Under the pieces are notes generated by a model. The model did not search any database. It had not been told where the DNA came from and worked only from the letters and a program-made list of their open reading frames with translations. 64,000 nucleotides of DNA from Cordilura impudica (taxonomy: Eukaryota > Arthropoda > Insecta > Diptera > Scathophagidae), in contig OY821520.1 of NCBI GenBank assembly GCA_963682025.1, positions 135,974,738 to 136,038,737 on the forward strand. The letters are read 5' to 3'. The position numbers and the translations under genes were made by a program. The stretch's first letter is position 1, and each line of letters begins with the position of its first letter. Positions 44,117-56,364 of this stretch are shown here, one piece after another.

Positions 44117-47100
44117 TATACCCTCCACTCCAGTGTGCAGAGGGTATATATAAGTTTGTCACTCCGATTGTAATAATTAGAAAAAAAATTTTGGACCCTA
44201 TAAAATATATATATCTGTGATCCTTATAACAACCGGAGTTGATATAGCGATGTCCGTCTGTCCGTCTGTGGAAATCACGATGGCGGTATCAATCGGGCAG
44301 CTAGGGTGCTCGCTGATATAAAAAATGATTCACTGATATCCTGAAAAGTTCGCTGTTTAAAATCGTCCAAATCGGTTGATTAGGGCCCGAGATTTGAATG
44401 AAGAACTTAAAAAAGTCTTGAAAAAATATAATTTTCTAAGTTGTTCTTGTCACGATCACGCCTTCAATAGGATAGCTAAGGTGCTCACTTTAAGTGAGGA
44501 AGATTTCTATTTCAAAAATCATTAAAATCGGTGGAACAGGTCCAGGGAAAGCCCTGAAAAACTAAAAAAAAAAATTAAAAATATGATGTTTCTATAGTGT
44601 TCTTGTTGTTATTCTAAATGTTATATTGTTGTCATAGCTGGACTTGCTGTTTTTGTAGTCGTTGTGGTAATAATATAATGAAAACTAACCCTTTGTACAT
44701 ATTTTTTATCAACTCTGGTAGAAAAATTTTAAAGTTTCCATTGTTTTGGCATCACTAAAAAAATTTACTAGATCATTTCTGTTATTGCCACGAGCCTACC
44801 TGCAAAGTTTCAGATCGATTGGGTCACGGGAAAGGGGTTAAAATCGATCCAAAATTTTTTCGACAAGCAGACACTACGAGCTAATATAAATGGAGTAAAA
44901 ATTCACCAGCATCTAAAGCAAATAATGCTAAAATACCTAGTTGTTATTAAAAAAAAAAAAAACAATGTAAATTTAGCAAAAAAAAATTTTATGTATTAAT
45001 TTATTTAAGAGAAAAACACAAAAATAACGTTTGATGTTGTATTTTTTGTGTGTAATAATTACATATACATACATACATATGTACATACACATATTAAATA
45101 TTATAAATAATATACATATATTCTATATATGTTTATCCATAATAACTGCATGTTAGAAATAAATCGGTATATTATTTTATTTACATAAAATTCTGCAATA
45201 TTTTGTTGTGGGGAAAATACATTTCTTTTGCATTAACAGAGTGTCACTTCATTTTGCTCAGTGTGACTATGCCACAGTAGATGGCGCCACAATTTTTGTT
45301 CTAATAAGCTTTGCAATAGTTATTTCTATTTTAACATGAATGTCAATATTTTCGACTAGATATCATATGGAACAATGTTAAGAGTATATGCGGGCTGGTA
45401 TTTTATTTCATACGTTTTTTCATTATTCTTTTACAAATATGAACATAAGTTTGGCATGTCAATTTTTTGTTGTCTTTATAAAATAGAGTTACCGAGTTCA
45501 TCAATGAGTTTTTTTGTTTCAAAAAAGTTCTACATAGTTATATAGAATTATTATTCTGCTTTACTTACAAATTATCTGATTGCGATTACATCTAATTTTT
45601 AAAAATTGTTTATAATTACTAAAGCATTATTATTCACATAAATACAAAATTGCACTTTTCAAATTTTCCATTCAAATTTAAGAAAATATCAATTCTAAAA
45701 ACAGGAACTAAAATTTCCAATAATAAATTAGAAAATATTAACTGAATTTCAGAAAATCATATAAAAACGTCGGAAATAAAAAATTTAAATTTAGAAGACA
45801 TCAAGTGCATCTTTAATATATAAATTTTATTCGTTAAACACAAATTGAAATTCCAAAAAAACACCAAATAGCTTTTCAGTAACTTCTTTTAACGATTGTC
45901 GAATCGTTAAAAAAGAAAAGCAAATTATCAGTAAAATATTTAAACGATATTCGCTATTGTTAAAGTCAGCTGTTGTTGTTATCTAAACGACAACCATTTT
46001 TGTGTTGTTTATTCAATCGATAAAAACTTAAATTTTTTGGTTGAAATGTCGTCATTCATAAATAAAAATCATAAACTAGTGAAAATATTTTGCTTTTCTT
46101 AAAAAATATTTTTTATATAAATAAAACAGTTAAATAGCATATTCAATTCATTATTTAATTTTCAAATAAATAAACAGAAATATTAGAAAAAAAATAGAGA
46201 TATTAAACATAAACATAAAATCATCCTGTCAAACACGAAGTAATTTATTTTTTCTATTCTTCTTTGTGTTTTTCGCTTATTTTGACAGAGATGCCACTCG
46301 TTTACAATTTAAATAAATAGAAAAATAGATTTGTCGACTGTCGTTAAGATGTCTGTACTTAGTGAATCACTTAATCCTTAGTGCAAACAAAATAGCTGTC
46401 GATATATTTTGCCATTGTCGGATCGTTGAAATTTTCAGAATCGGACTTCATATTTAAGAATTGCGAACACAAAAATTGTTACACAAATAAACGCAATTTG
46501 ATGAGAATGTTATTTATATATTATTTTTCACAATTTTTTTTGGATGAAAATTTGAAGTTTTTCAGAAACTAAAGATAACAAATTATTTTATTTAAAATCT
46601 TTGGGACATTTGGTTATTTGCGTTTGGCATCCCTAATTTGATTATTTATTATTATTATAAATTTATTCTCTATGTTTTCCAAATATGGCAATATTTTAAT
46701 AAAAAAGTTGAGAGAGCTTTTTTTTGGTTATTATTTTGTTACTCCATCCGACCTATATGGCCGCAATGAAGAAATATTTGGCCAGTTAAAAGAAACAGTT
46801 AAAAGAAACTACACAACCATTACCTTTGCAATGGAGGTTAGGGCGAGCTATTTAATTAGCAAAAACTAAGTTAAACGAGAAGTTATGTCATATAACCGGA
46901 AACGCATGCATATAGGTATATAACCTAAATGCATGCCGATCAGCAACCACAATGACCAAAAAGCACACTCCGAAATAAATCCGAAAACCAACGCAAAGAA
47001 TTTGCTGAAATAATTTGGTATTAAGTTTAACAAATTGTTTACTTTTTCCAATATTTTGTTAACATTTATTATCAATACTCAAACCGAGGTGGAGGGTATC

Positions 47101-47138
47101 AAAGATTCGGCACAGCCGAATTTAATACTGTTACTTGT
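44117..47138 (+). repeat. D2 (DINE-1-like) element between the 620-bp duplicates
   Basis: Starts TATACCCTCCACTCCAGTGT, then GCAGAGGGTATATATAAG, GTTTGTCACTCCG and GATGTCCGTCTGTCCGTCTG, all close in style to Drosophila DINE-1. Ends GGAGGGTATCAAAGATTCGG with a GATTCGGCACAGCCGAAT hairpin and ACTGTTACTTGT. The first 780 bp and last 60 bp look like D2. The 2.2 kb between (44900-47080) is unrecognised and may be a later insert or an unusually long element body. Confidence 0.75.
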
Positions 47139-47139
47139 T

Positions 47140-47759
47140 TTAAGCAGTTTCTTACCAATACCGTGGATATAAACTCATATATGTTAAAATGTTTATGATT
47201 TGGAAATTCAGAGAAGTTGGGCTTTTATTTAAGTATAATAATGTGTTTTAGGGATGAAGAATATTTTGAGGCTTCTATAAGGAACATGATTGCACGCATT
47301 TCTCATTTTAATCACTTTAGTTTATAACACAGCTAGGAAGAATTATGTTTTGTGTTAAAATTTATAAAACCATTCAATATTTCTAAGAATATTTTAAAAT
47401 CAAATCAAATTTTTCCATAAATGAAAAATATTTTTTTTTACAAAAAAATTCGTAAAAAAACATTTAATATCATTACTATACTCAAATTAAAGCTAAACTT
47501 CGGTAGTTTCAAAAACCACAGTATTGCATTAAAAGTTTGCTTTAAAAACAGAGTATTAAATAAAAATCAAAAAGTGAAAATACCTCGAAAACTAACTAAG
47601 CAATTTTGGCCAGATATGAATTCAGCGTGTCAAAATTATACAGAAATGATGAAGTGCAGTAGAGTTTTGTTCGGCCGTTTTATATTGTAAAACTTTTAAA
47701 CTTTGAAATAAACAATCGTTACTTTTACAAACAGTAATGTATAAAACGATCTCTTTTTT
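47140..47759 (+). repeat. 620-bp direct duplication, copy 2
   Basis: Second copy, starting right after the D2 end CTTACTTGT-like step. The open frame at 47421-47690 (89 codons, ending DMNSACQNYTEMMKC, then SRVLFGRFIL) is broken upstream in copy 1 by small indels, so only the terminal 25 codons are conserved as a frame. Confidence 0.9.
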
Positions 47760-48054
47760 AAAAATTGATTTCCAAAAAATATGTTTAGGTGAAATCTTCA
47801 CGTTTGTATTATACTTGTAAAAATCCGTGAAATGTTTTTAATTTAATTTAATTAATTATTTACTTGAAGAATGCAGTACAACAAGAAATAGATCTTATTA
47901 ATATTATAGTACTGGGGAGATAAAGTTAAGACAGAAGGTGTTATTTAATTTAACATAAAATAAAAAAGCATAATATTATATGACATAATTAAAGAATAAT
48001 TTTAATAATTTAAGTTTTTAAAAAAAAAATTTAAGTGCGACACAAAAAATTAAG
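47760..48054. other. AT-rich spacer, probably LINE-C 3' tail in part
   Basis: AT-rich; the LINE-C 3' end must lie here, but no clear poly(A) boundary was fixed. Confidence 0.4.
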
Positions 48055-50039
48055 TTAATCAAAGTAGCGAAATATTGCTGTTTTAAAGATCTTTGCATTG
48101 CTAATGGTTTGTATATTATGAGGTAGTTGGTTCCAAAGTTTTATAGTTTCCACAAAAAAATATCTTTCAGATATTTGTTTTTGATACCGAATTGAGTTTA
48201 TTTTATTTCCTCTATTAGATCGGGAAAATTGTAGCCTTTTTTAAAGATAATCTGGTTGCTTTGTGTTTACTATTTTGTGCAGAAATATTAGAGTTAGGCA
48301 TATTAGCAGATTTTCGAATGAAAAATTATTTACACGCTTTTAAAACAGCGCGATTTCATCAAATCTTCTACGTCCAAATATGTATCTGGCAACATTGTTA
48401 TAAGGTACTTTTAGCTTTTGTTTGCTTATTGAATCACAACTGGCAAATAGCTCGCATACATATAAAAGTGTCGGCAGTAGATAGGTTTTGGCAAGGAGCA
48501 TGAGAATATTTAATGGTGTAAAATACTGAGTCATCCACAGAGTTCTCAGCATACCATGCGTTTTACCACAGGCAGCATTTACATGATCAGACCAGTTATG
48601 TTTTTTGTTAAAAATTATCCCGAGTTTCTTGGCAGTTTCAGTAACCTCAATAGTTGAGTTGTCTAAGAGTAGTGGTGGCAGAGTGGTAGGTAGAATGTTA
48701 GAGTTTCCAATAATCATTGCTTTTGACTTTTTCGCGTTTAAACAAAGCCTATTGGCTGATGCCCATCTAGATACTTTTTTGAGGTCTTCATTAATTTTTC
48801 TTATGCAGTTTATGGCATCCGACTGCACACAACTGATGTAAAGCTGCACATCATCTGCATACATTTGTATTTTACAATTTTCTAGTTGTGACGGTAAGTC
48901 ATTGGAGTATATGGAATACAAAAGTGGACCAAGTATTGAACCTTGGGGTACACCACGCTTAATTAGTAAAGTGTTTGATATCTCAATGCCATTGAAAACA
49001 GATTGACTTCTACCATTAAGATATGTGCCAATAAGCTTTGTAGCGGTAGGTGAAAAATTGCACATATTTTTAAGCTTAAAGCAAAGTGTTGAGTACTCCA
49101 CTGTGTCGAAAGCTTTATAATGATCCAGAAGAACCAAAAATGACATCTCTTGTTATCTAATTTAGTTCTTATCTCCTCTGAGACATCAACAAGAGCAGAG
49201 ATACAACTGTGCTTTGGCCTAAATCCTGATTGCCTATCAGTTAGAAGTTTGTTTTCATAAAGATGTTGGCTTATCTGTGCATGAATTAAGCGTTCGAAGA
49301 CCTTCGATAAGAATGGCAATATTGCTATAGGCCTATAGCTCTTATCTTGTTTAGGAACTGGAATTGTTTTCGCATGTTTCCACATTGACGGAAAAGTTGA
49401 TGTGGTTATTATTGTATTAAAAAGGTGTGTTATGTGCGGCAGTATGTAACTTACGATTAATGTTATAAATTTAGGGTGGACTTCATCATATCCAGCAGAG
49501 CTCTATTTAATACTTAAAACAGATTTTAAGACATCTATATGGGTAATATTTTTGAATTCGAAGCACATCTTCTGTAGATTGTTTGGGACATTATTATTTG
49601 TTGTACTTGAAGAGTTGTAGAAGTTTTCATCAATATCTGGCATTGGTATATTGGCAAAATGAGACTTTAACTCATTTACATTAATTGTGTTGTCAGTTGC
49701 TATAGCATTATTATTGAGACCCATGTTACGTATTTCTCTCCATTTTTTCTTAGAACAGATAGCTGTCTTAAACTTGTCATCGAAGTATTGTGTCTTAGCA
49801 GTTCGTATCTTTAAATTCACTTGAGATCTACAGGATTTGAAAATAGTATGAAATTCGGTCGTTTTAAATCTTTTCCAATTAAAAAAAAAAAAATTCGTCT
49901 TATTGAATTTTAAAGAAGTTGGTTGTATTCTAAATTTGATAACTTTGGACGTTTTCAAGATAGCTGAACACCTTTTTTGATGCAATCTTAGTAAAATTCG
50001 CTTTAAGAAAAGTATTTTTCGAAAACAAAATAAAATCAT
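48055..50039 (-). pseudogene. LINE-C reverse transcriptase, 5' truncated
   Basis: The best preserved LINE ORF2 in the window. On the minus strand the pre-RT part holds NLKIRTAKTQYFDDKF and SKKKWREIRNMGLNNN. An in-frame TAG near 49506 follows, then YDEVHPKFITLIVSYIL, SYRPIAILPFLSKVFERLIH and RQSGFRPKHSCISALVDVSE. A frameshift near 49146 leads to LLDHYKAFDTVEYSTLCFKL, GVPQGSILGPLLYSIYSNDL and an intact YADDVQLYI. The thumb reads NRLCLNAKKSKAMIIGN and KKLGIIFNKKHNW, and a later frameshift leads to the C-terminus with FVETIKLWNQLPHNIQT and FKTAIFRYFD, stop at 48055. The N-terminal endonuclease is missing. One stop and two frameshifts inactivate it. The clade was not determined; there is no RNase H. 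Confidence 0.85.
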
Positions 50040-50429
50040 TATTATTGATTTTCAAAAAAAAAATTTTTTTAAAAATAAAATTTTTGCATGTTAAAAAAAA
50101 AATAATTTAATTTAATTAATTAATTAAAAAATTTTAAAAAATCATTTTTTTTTTTTTTGTTTTAAAAAAAAAATCATTTATTTAATTTTTTCTTAAAGCA
50201 CATATTTTTCGCCACCATTTGTCAAATCGGTTAACTCCACTTTCAGATTTATGAAAATTTTAAGGCCAAAGCGCTTGAGCGACGGCTGTTAGATTCAAAC
50301 TGTTTAGATACAAAATAATTGTCTCTAATAAACAGAATTATCGCATTTAACACCACTTTAGCATTAAAATTTTCATAAATCTGAAAGTGTAAGTAGTCGA
50401 TTTGTAAGTGAAACATGCAGTTATCTAAA
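50040..50429. other. A/T homopolymer-rich spacer
   Basis: Alternating A and T runs (50045-50190). A 30-base inverted repeat pair (AATTTTCATAAATCTGAAAG near 50367 and its reverse complement near 50239) forms a possible hairpin of about 150 bp. Confidence 0.45.
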
Positions 50430-50850
50430 TATTTACAAGTATGGCATATTTAATCAAAATTTGGTTTGTATATGTATGTTTTTGCAACCAATAAAAAACC
50501 TTACTAAATTTGATCTTGATTAGACTATTTTTGGATCTATTCCCCTTATAATAACCAAATCCCGTATAAAGTAACTATGTCGAACGATGGCCCTATAAAG
50601 ACCATATTTTGTTAGGTCACTTATACGAACCAAATTTAATTAAAATAGGTTCTACATACTTCTGGGTTATTAGATAGATTAAATTAAACCAATACTCTTA
50701 ATTTTTCATACATTGATTTGTGGATATAATAAATTTTCACAAACCAAATATGATAACGAAGTATATAGTAATTAAAATCGGAAGGCAATGCAGGTCGGTA
50801 ATATAAGCACCGATTTTCAGCCATTTCATTTTCCCCCTAAATCTAAGGAG
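50430..50850 (+). repeat. Very diverged D1-like sequence
   Basis: Recalls D1 blocks (AATTTGGTTTGTATATGTAT, TTTTTGGATCTATTCCCC, CCATATTTTGTTAGGTCACT) but with many changes and no terminal hairpin. Confidence 0.4.
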
Positions 50851-50945
50851 AAATTTTTTTTTTTTGTGTGTGAAATGTTTTAAATTACATTAAATTATAC
50901 CAAGCTTAAGCTAACAAGTAATTAATTTCCATAACTAATTTAAAT

Positions 50946-52514
50946 TTATACAATATTAGTCACTAGATAATGTGGCTTGGTTCTCTTCAGTCTTCTTGAG
51001 TAGATTTCTTCGCTACATAAGGTGGAAGCTTCTGGGTTGTTATGGCGTTGTAGTCTATTCGCATGATTTAATGCAACATTTTTTATTGTTTCAGCGACTT
51101 TGCTAACTCCAAGATCTCGATGAATATCATCATTTCTGACATACCAGCGAGCGCTTATAACGTCTCTAAGGATTTTGTTTTGAAATCGTTGAATACTTTT
51201 AGTGTGTGTTTTTCAGCTGCACATCCCCATAGTTACATCCATAGGATCATACTGGTTTTATTACTTGATTTAAATCAGCAATTTATTTTCTATTGAAACT
51301 TTTGAGTATCTTCCGATATGCCATTTCCATTTATTATATTTTAGATTTAGTTCTGTTTGTTTCTTTTTAATATGCTCCTTCCAGTTAAGTCTAGCATCCA
51401 TCGTCATGCCGAGATTTTTATTGGTTTATAAGTTATGTTTTTGTTTGTGAAATCAACATGAATTGATTTTCTTTCGTATAGTTTAATTCGCCAAGTTTCT
51501 GTCCAGTAAACTATCGTATCAACTGCTGCTTGAAGATTTCTAGTCGATTCTATTTCATCGTTTCCTATTGATTAAATACAAGTATCACCAGCAAAGGTAG
51601 CTATTTTACTGTTGCTTGGTAATGGTATATCCGCTGTATATAATACATATAATATTGGACCCACAATACTACCCTGTGGCACTCCTGCTCCAATTTGTTT
51701 TTTAAATTTGAGTATGCTTGACCCTGTTTGACTTTGAAAAATCTGTCCTTCATATATGATTCCAGTACGTCTATATTGGATGGGTAGTTTGGTTTTCAGC
51801 TTCTTATGAAGTCCTTTATACCATACTTTATCGAAAGCTTGCGCTACATCTTAGAAAATTGCAGAACATACCCTCCTTTGTTCTAAGGTTTCTTCTATTG
51901 TATGTACTATTCGGTGCACTTGGTCAGTAGTCGAGTGCTTTTCCCGAAAACCAAATTGATGGGGGGGGGGGGGGGTACGAGTTGTTTAACAGCTGTTATC
52001 TCTTTTAGTCTTACAGGCTGGAGAGATATAAGTCTATAAGATTTGACGTCGTTGACATTTTTTCCAGGCCTTTGGATCATTATTATTTCTGAGACCTTCC
52101 AGGAAAGGGGAATGTATTTTAAGATTTTATTTTAACATGCGTTCATAACGTTATTAAATTTTAAGAGGGCTTTATAAGGGAGATTTTTCAAAATTTCAGC
52201 AGTTATTAAGTCAAAACCAGGACTTTTGCGGTCTTAAGCTTATTTATTTCGTCAACAGTTTCATTTATTGAGAATGGTTGTATATCTTTAGACTCTTGGA
52301 CAGTTAGTGGCGAAATGAAGTCTCCTAACCTTTCATATGGCTGAAAAGTTCTGTGGAGGTATTGAGCGAAAATTTCTGAATTGTCAACATCATTTTTTGC
52401 CCAGAAACCATTGTCATCTCTGATAGGAGGGTTATGAACGGTTGGACGTTTTAAGTTTTTATTTATTTTCCATAATGAGTAGTCGGTAATTTTGTCTGCC
52501 GTTAGATTTTGCAA
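50946..52514 (-). pseudogene. jockey ORF2: pre-RT, reverse transcriptase and C-terminus
   Basis: From 52514: QNLTADKITDYSLWKINKNL, RPTVHNPPIRDDNGFWAKND and HRTFQPYERL, all typical jockey pre-RT. RT blocks are DVAQAFDKVWYKGLHKKLKT, IGAGVPQGSIVGPILYVLYT, the ADD block changed to TFAGDTCI, and TWRIKLYERKSIHVDFTN. Then come LGMTMDARLNWKEHIKKK and the C-terminal AGxY-type tail with NKILRDVISARWYVRNDDIH, RDLGVSKVAETI and RRLKRTKPHYLV, stop at 50946. The second-aspartate motif is lost (AGDT for ADDT), and several frameshifts are present. These blocks are the jockey clade consensus as I know it from flies. Confidence 0.85.
51961..51975. repeat. G15 homopolymer inside the jockey copy
   Basis: Fifteen consecutive G in an otherwise AT-rich LINE relic. 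It could be a replication or sequencing artefact; its true length is uncertain. Confidence 0.9.
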
Positions 52515-52535
52515 CTTGAGATTAAAGTGTATATT

Positions 52536-53322
52536 TATACCCTACACCACTATGTGGTTTGGGTATAATGACTTTGTGCTGCTGTTTGTAACTACCAAAA
52601 ATATTTGACCATCTCTTATTATACCGATCGAATCAGAATCACTTTCTGGGTCGATTTAACGACGTCCGTCCGTCCTTCCGACCGTCCGTCCGTCCGTCCG
52701 TCCGTCTGTGTGTCCATGTAAACCTTGTAATCAAACTGCAGGTCGCGCATATGAATATATTTTGACGAAATTTGGTATATAAGCTTCCGTCGGCCATGGG
52801 ATGAACGCTGTTGAAATTGGTAAGGATCGGTCCATGTTCAGATCTAGCCCCCATAAATGACCCTTATGAAATCGACATAAATTGTCATAAGATCCAAATT
52901 GTCGTATAGATCTTAGTCAAATTGGTTTGCATGTATTTATTTCATCCACAAATGAGTAGTCCAAACACGATCCCTATGGGATAACATATAGAGCTGCTTC
53001 CCGATCTTCACTTAAATCTATAAAAAAAAAAACAAATATATTGCACTGATTCATCTCAAATTTTGTTTGTATATATTTTTGCAAAATACAAGAGACTTAA
53101 CCAAACATGGTCAGGATCGGTCCATTTTTTGACCTAGTCAAATTAGCACCCGATATGAACTTTTTCATATCTGCAGCCAAAAAAATTAATAACAATGTCA
53201 CTCAAATATAGTTTATGCTTATTTTTTATATCCATTTAGTTGGAACGAAGAGATAGGGTCTCTAAAACATGGTATAGGGTATCGTATAGTCGGTGTAGAC
53301 TGACTATAATTTTCTTACTTGT
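52536..53322 (+). repeat. D1 (DINE-1-like) repeat, copy L, nested in jockey
   Basis: Full-length, TATACCCTACACCACTATGT to CTTACTTGT, with an expanded CCGT run (52670-52706) and hairpin TAGTCGGTGTAGACTGACTA. Host sequence on both sides is jockey (GCAACTTGAG... and ATGCTCTCTTTATTTTTTC), and the junctions fit T|T insertion. Confidence 0.92.
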
Positions 53323-53323
53323 T

Positions 53324-53895
53324 TTATGCTCTCTTTATTTTTTCTGTGACTAGTTTTGTTAATCTATTTAGTTCGGTCTTTAGCGGTGGATATCTTAAGA
53401 TCTGCCATTGTTTCAGTATTTTTCTTTTCTTAACAAGCGTAAGCATTTCTGTCGGGAAAGGCTGTTGAAATCGTCTCTGTTCGAAAATTGACGTACTTAA
53501 CCAGGCAGATTGCTGTATTTGAGATGAAAACTTTTCTGTTTCTTCTTCTATATCATTAATTGTTTCAATAAGACCATCAGACTCAATATTAACTAACTGA
53601 TATTTAAAATATTCCCAGTCAGTTAATTTGTTTGTTAAATAAACTCTTTTTTCTTTTGTGCCTAGTTCTTCATTAATATATAAATATATGGGTGAGCGAT
53701 CGGAGTTCATATTTTCATATTTTTGGTATTTGTCTGGTTACAAAGAAGTCGATTAAATATGGGATCTTATTTTTATCTGTTGGTCAGTATGTTGGATTGC
53801 CTGTAGACATAACATCACATCTTAGACTATTTATTGCTTTTAATAACTCACGTCCTAAGGAGCAAATTACCAAAAAAAAAAAAAAAAAACTTGCA
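53324..53895 (-). pseudogene. jockey ORF2: C-terminal half of the endonuclease
   Basis: The minus strand reads GRELLKAINSLRCDVMSTGN, PTY, then one stop, PTDKNKIPYLIDFFVTRQIP, a frameshift, NSDRSPIYLYI (for the SDHSP motif of the apurinic-type endonuclease), YLTNKLTDWEYFKYQL, and QPFPTEMLTLVKKRKILKQW with NRLTKLVTEKIKRA. It ends at the nested D1 copy. The active-site histidine of SDHSP is changed to arginine. Confidence 0.8.
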
Positions 53896-53900
53896 AAAAG

Positions 53901-54486
53901 ACTCTATTTTCGTATTTCTAATTTAACGTACAAAAGAAATTACTCTTTTTAGTGTAGTTGTAGCACTACATTCAAAACATAATTTTCCATTACTGGCCGT
54001 AATAAATTCTCGATACCCAAACTATAACGCTCTTTCATCATTAAGAAAAGCTGTAAATCGTCTAGCTTTTTACTTATGTGGTATAAGAATTTTGAAGAAA
54101 AATTTTGATAAGCCAATATTATTTTAGTTTTGTAGTTTTTGTTGCTCTTTGATATAATACTTTGTTGCTACAACGTTTAGCTATGTAGTGTTTTTACGAT
54201 ATCAGATTGCACACATAACAGAAAATGCAAAATGCAATCTGCAAAAGCAATTAACATTATCAATATGACGGTAAAGGACCAACGGTAGTAAATATTTTTT
54301 GGAAAATGTCACATAGATTACAACAGATTTACCTATCTCAATGAATTTTTCATGTCACTAACAGTGGAAATTCAAATCGATGACATTTTCTGTTTGTAAT
54401 AAATAAGTATTACACTCCAATATAACGTTTTGGTTATTTAAATTCGAACTGTTGAAAATATAAATTAAATATTTTAATCGCATAAT
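53901..54486. other. Spacer
   Basis: Starts with an A18 run (53873-53890) at the jockey 5' edge. No recognised feature after that. Confidence 0.4.
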
Positions 54487-55255
54487 TATACCCTATACCA
54501 CTATGTGGTTTGGGTATAATGACTTTATGCTGCTGTTTGTAACAACCAAAAATATTTGACCTAGACCCATCTTTAATTATACCGATCGAATCAGAATCAC
54601 TTTCTGAATTGATTTAACAATGTCCGTCCGTCCGTCTGTGTGTCCATGTAAACCTTGTAATCAAACTGCAGGTCGCAAATATGAACATATTTTGATGAAA
54701 TTTTGTATATAAGCTTTTATCGGCCGTGGGATGAACGCTGTTGAAATTGGTGAGAATCGGTACATGTTCAGACCTAGCCCCCATAAAAATTACCCCTATG
54801 AAATGGACATAAATTGCCATAAAATCCAATTTTTTATATAGATCTTACTCAAATTGGGTTTTGTATGCGTTCATTACGTCCATTAATGAGTAGTCCAAAA
54901 ATGATGCCTTTGGCCCCATATAGAGCTGCTTCCCGATCTTCACTTAAATCTATTAAAAAACAAAAATATTGCACTGATTCTTCTCAGATTTTTTTTATAT
55001 ATTTTTGCAAAATACAAGAGACTTTACCAAACATGATCAGGATCGGTCCATTTTTGACCTAGTCCCCATATAGATATAGCATCCGATATGAACTTTTTCA
55101 TATCTGCAGCCCAAAAAATTAATAACAATCCTACTCAAATTTGGTTTTTGCTTATTTTCTATGTCCAGTTAGTTGGGCCTAAGAGATAGGGTTTCTAAAC
55201 GCATGGTATAGGGTATCGTATAGTCGGTCTAGACCGACTATGATTTTCTTACTTG
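54487..55255 (+). repeat. D1 (DINE-1-like) repeat, copy M
   Basis: Full-length, TATACCCTATACCACTATGT to CTTACTTG, hairpin TAGTCGGTCTAGACCGACTA intact. It is very similar to copy G, including the TTAATGAGTAGTCCAAAAAT and AGGGTTTCTAAACGCATGG variants, so G and M are a subfamily. Confidence 0.93.
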
Positions 55256-55812
55256 CTTTATTTCTTCATTAGCATATTACAATTAATGCAAATATTTGCT
55301 AATTTCCATAATTAGTCTCATATAATTATAATAAAATTCAAATGTTGATAAGTTACCTTAACACCTTTTATGTCGGGACATCTGTTGCAACACTTTCCCA
55401 TTGTTTTTATGCAGCTTTAATATGTACAGTACAACTTACATGCAAATAACTACACGATTGTGAACATGATTAAACAAGAAAATAAATAAATATATGCACA
55501 TTGTAGCAAAAAAAAAAAGCTTATATCTAAATACAATACTATGTATTTGCTTTCAATGATAATGTCACACTACTGTTTGTTTTACACTATGTCCAAAAAG
55601 TTGTTTATCAATGAAATTAGCCAGGAGGCGATTATGATATACAGATTTAATATTTTTATATATTATTTTAGCCTTACGTTATTTATTTTGTGATATAATA
55701 AATGTGTTAGATCTATAGAATTACTCCGTAGCTGTTTCCACAATTCTTCCCGAAATATAAGATGTTTCCAGAAAAATAATAATTATTATTACTATTTGGG
55801 TGTTTATTATAA
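55256..55812. other. Spacer
   Basis: No recognised gene or shared repeat. Confidence 0.4.
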
Positions 55813-56114
55813 CTAGCAGATTCCAGCCCTCGAAATTCGAGTGCAAATTCTAGGAAATTTTATTTTTTCGTTAAATAAAGACCCCAAAAGTGGTAATTTT
55901 TATTACAAACATATTAACAAATTTAATAAACACACACATGGCGTTGTATAATTTTTTTATGTATGTGTTAGCAAAATAAAGGAAAAAATTTAAAAATCTG
56001 TAAATCTGCAAAAAGAAATACCTTTCAAATAATATACGTTTGGTCGAAATCGGGATAAAACGGTAGAACACAACATTGGTCACAAGAAATCGCCTAGGCT
56101 ATTAATATTATAGA
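55813..56114 (-). mobile_element. Small Helitron HL1, copy c
   Basis: Minus strand starts TCTATAATATTAATAGCC after an A and ends with CTCGAAATTTCGAG-type hairpin and TCTGCTAG before a T. It is 302 bp, shorter than copies a and b, and lies at the 3' edge of the I-type LINE. Confidence 0.88.
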
Positions 56115-56364
56115 TGTAAAATATAATAAACTTAATTCAAAACCACTAGCTACTTTGGCTATCGGCTTACTTTTGAAAACAAAATGTGTTCATATAAAAT
56201 TTTTGAGACTGTTTAATTGCAAAGTTAATTTTAGATTTTATTATATACTTTTATGTATTGTAGAAACTCATAAACTTTGTTTATATTTTCTTCTGATGGG
56301 CCTTTTAATAATTCTAAAATATTGCTCGTGTTACATATTCTTAACCCCGTTGTGTATATAGAAG

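Larger units (their letters stand above)
50854..53900 (-). mobile_element. jockey-clade LINE, 5' truncated, with nested D1
   Basis: The poly(A) tail (T run at 50854-50865 on the plus strand) marks the 3' end. ORF2 lies on the minus strand from a truncated endonuclease to a stop at 50946. It is split by D1 copy L (52536-53322). A G15 run interrupts it at 51961-51975. ORF1 and the first half of the endonuclease are missing. Confidence 0.85.

Noticed and set aside
43497..47759. LTR retrotransposon with 620-bp LTRs
   Set aside because: No TG..CA ends, no primer-binding site or polypurine tract, no gag/pol frame in the 3-kb interior, and the interior is bordered by DINE-like ends.
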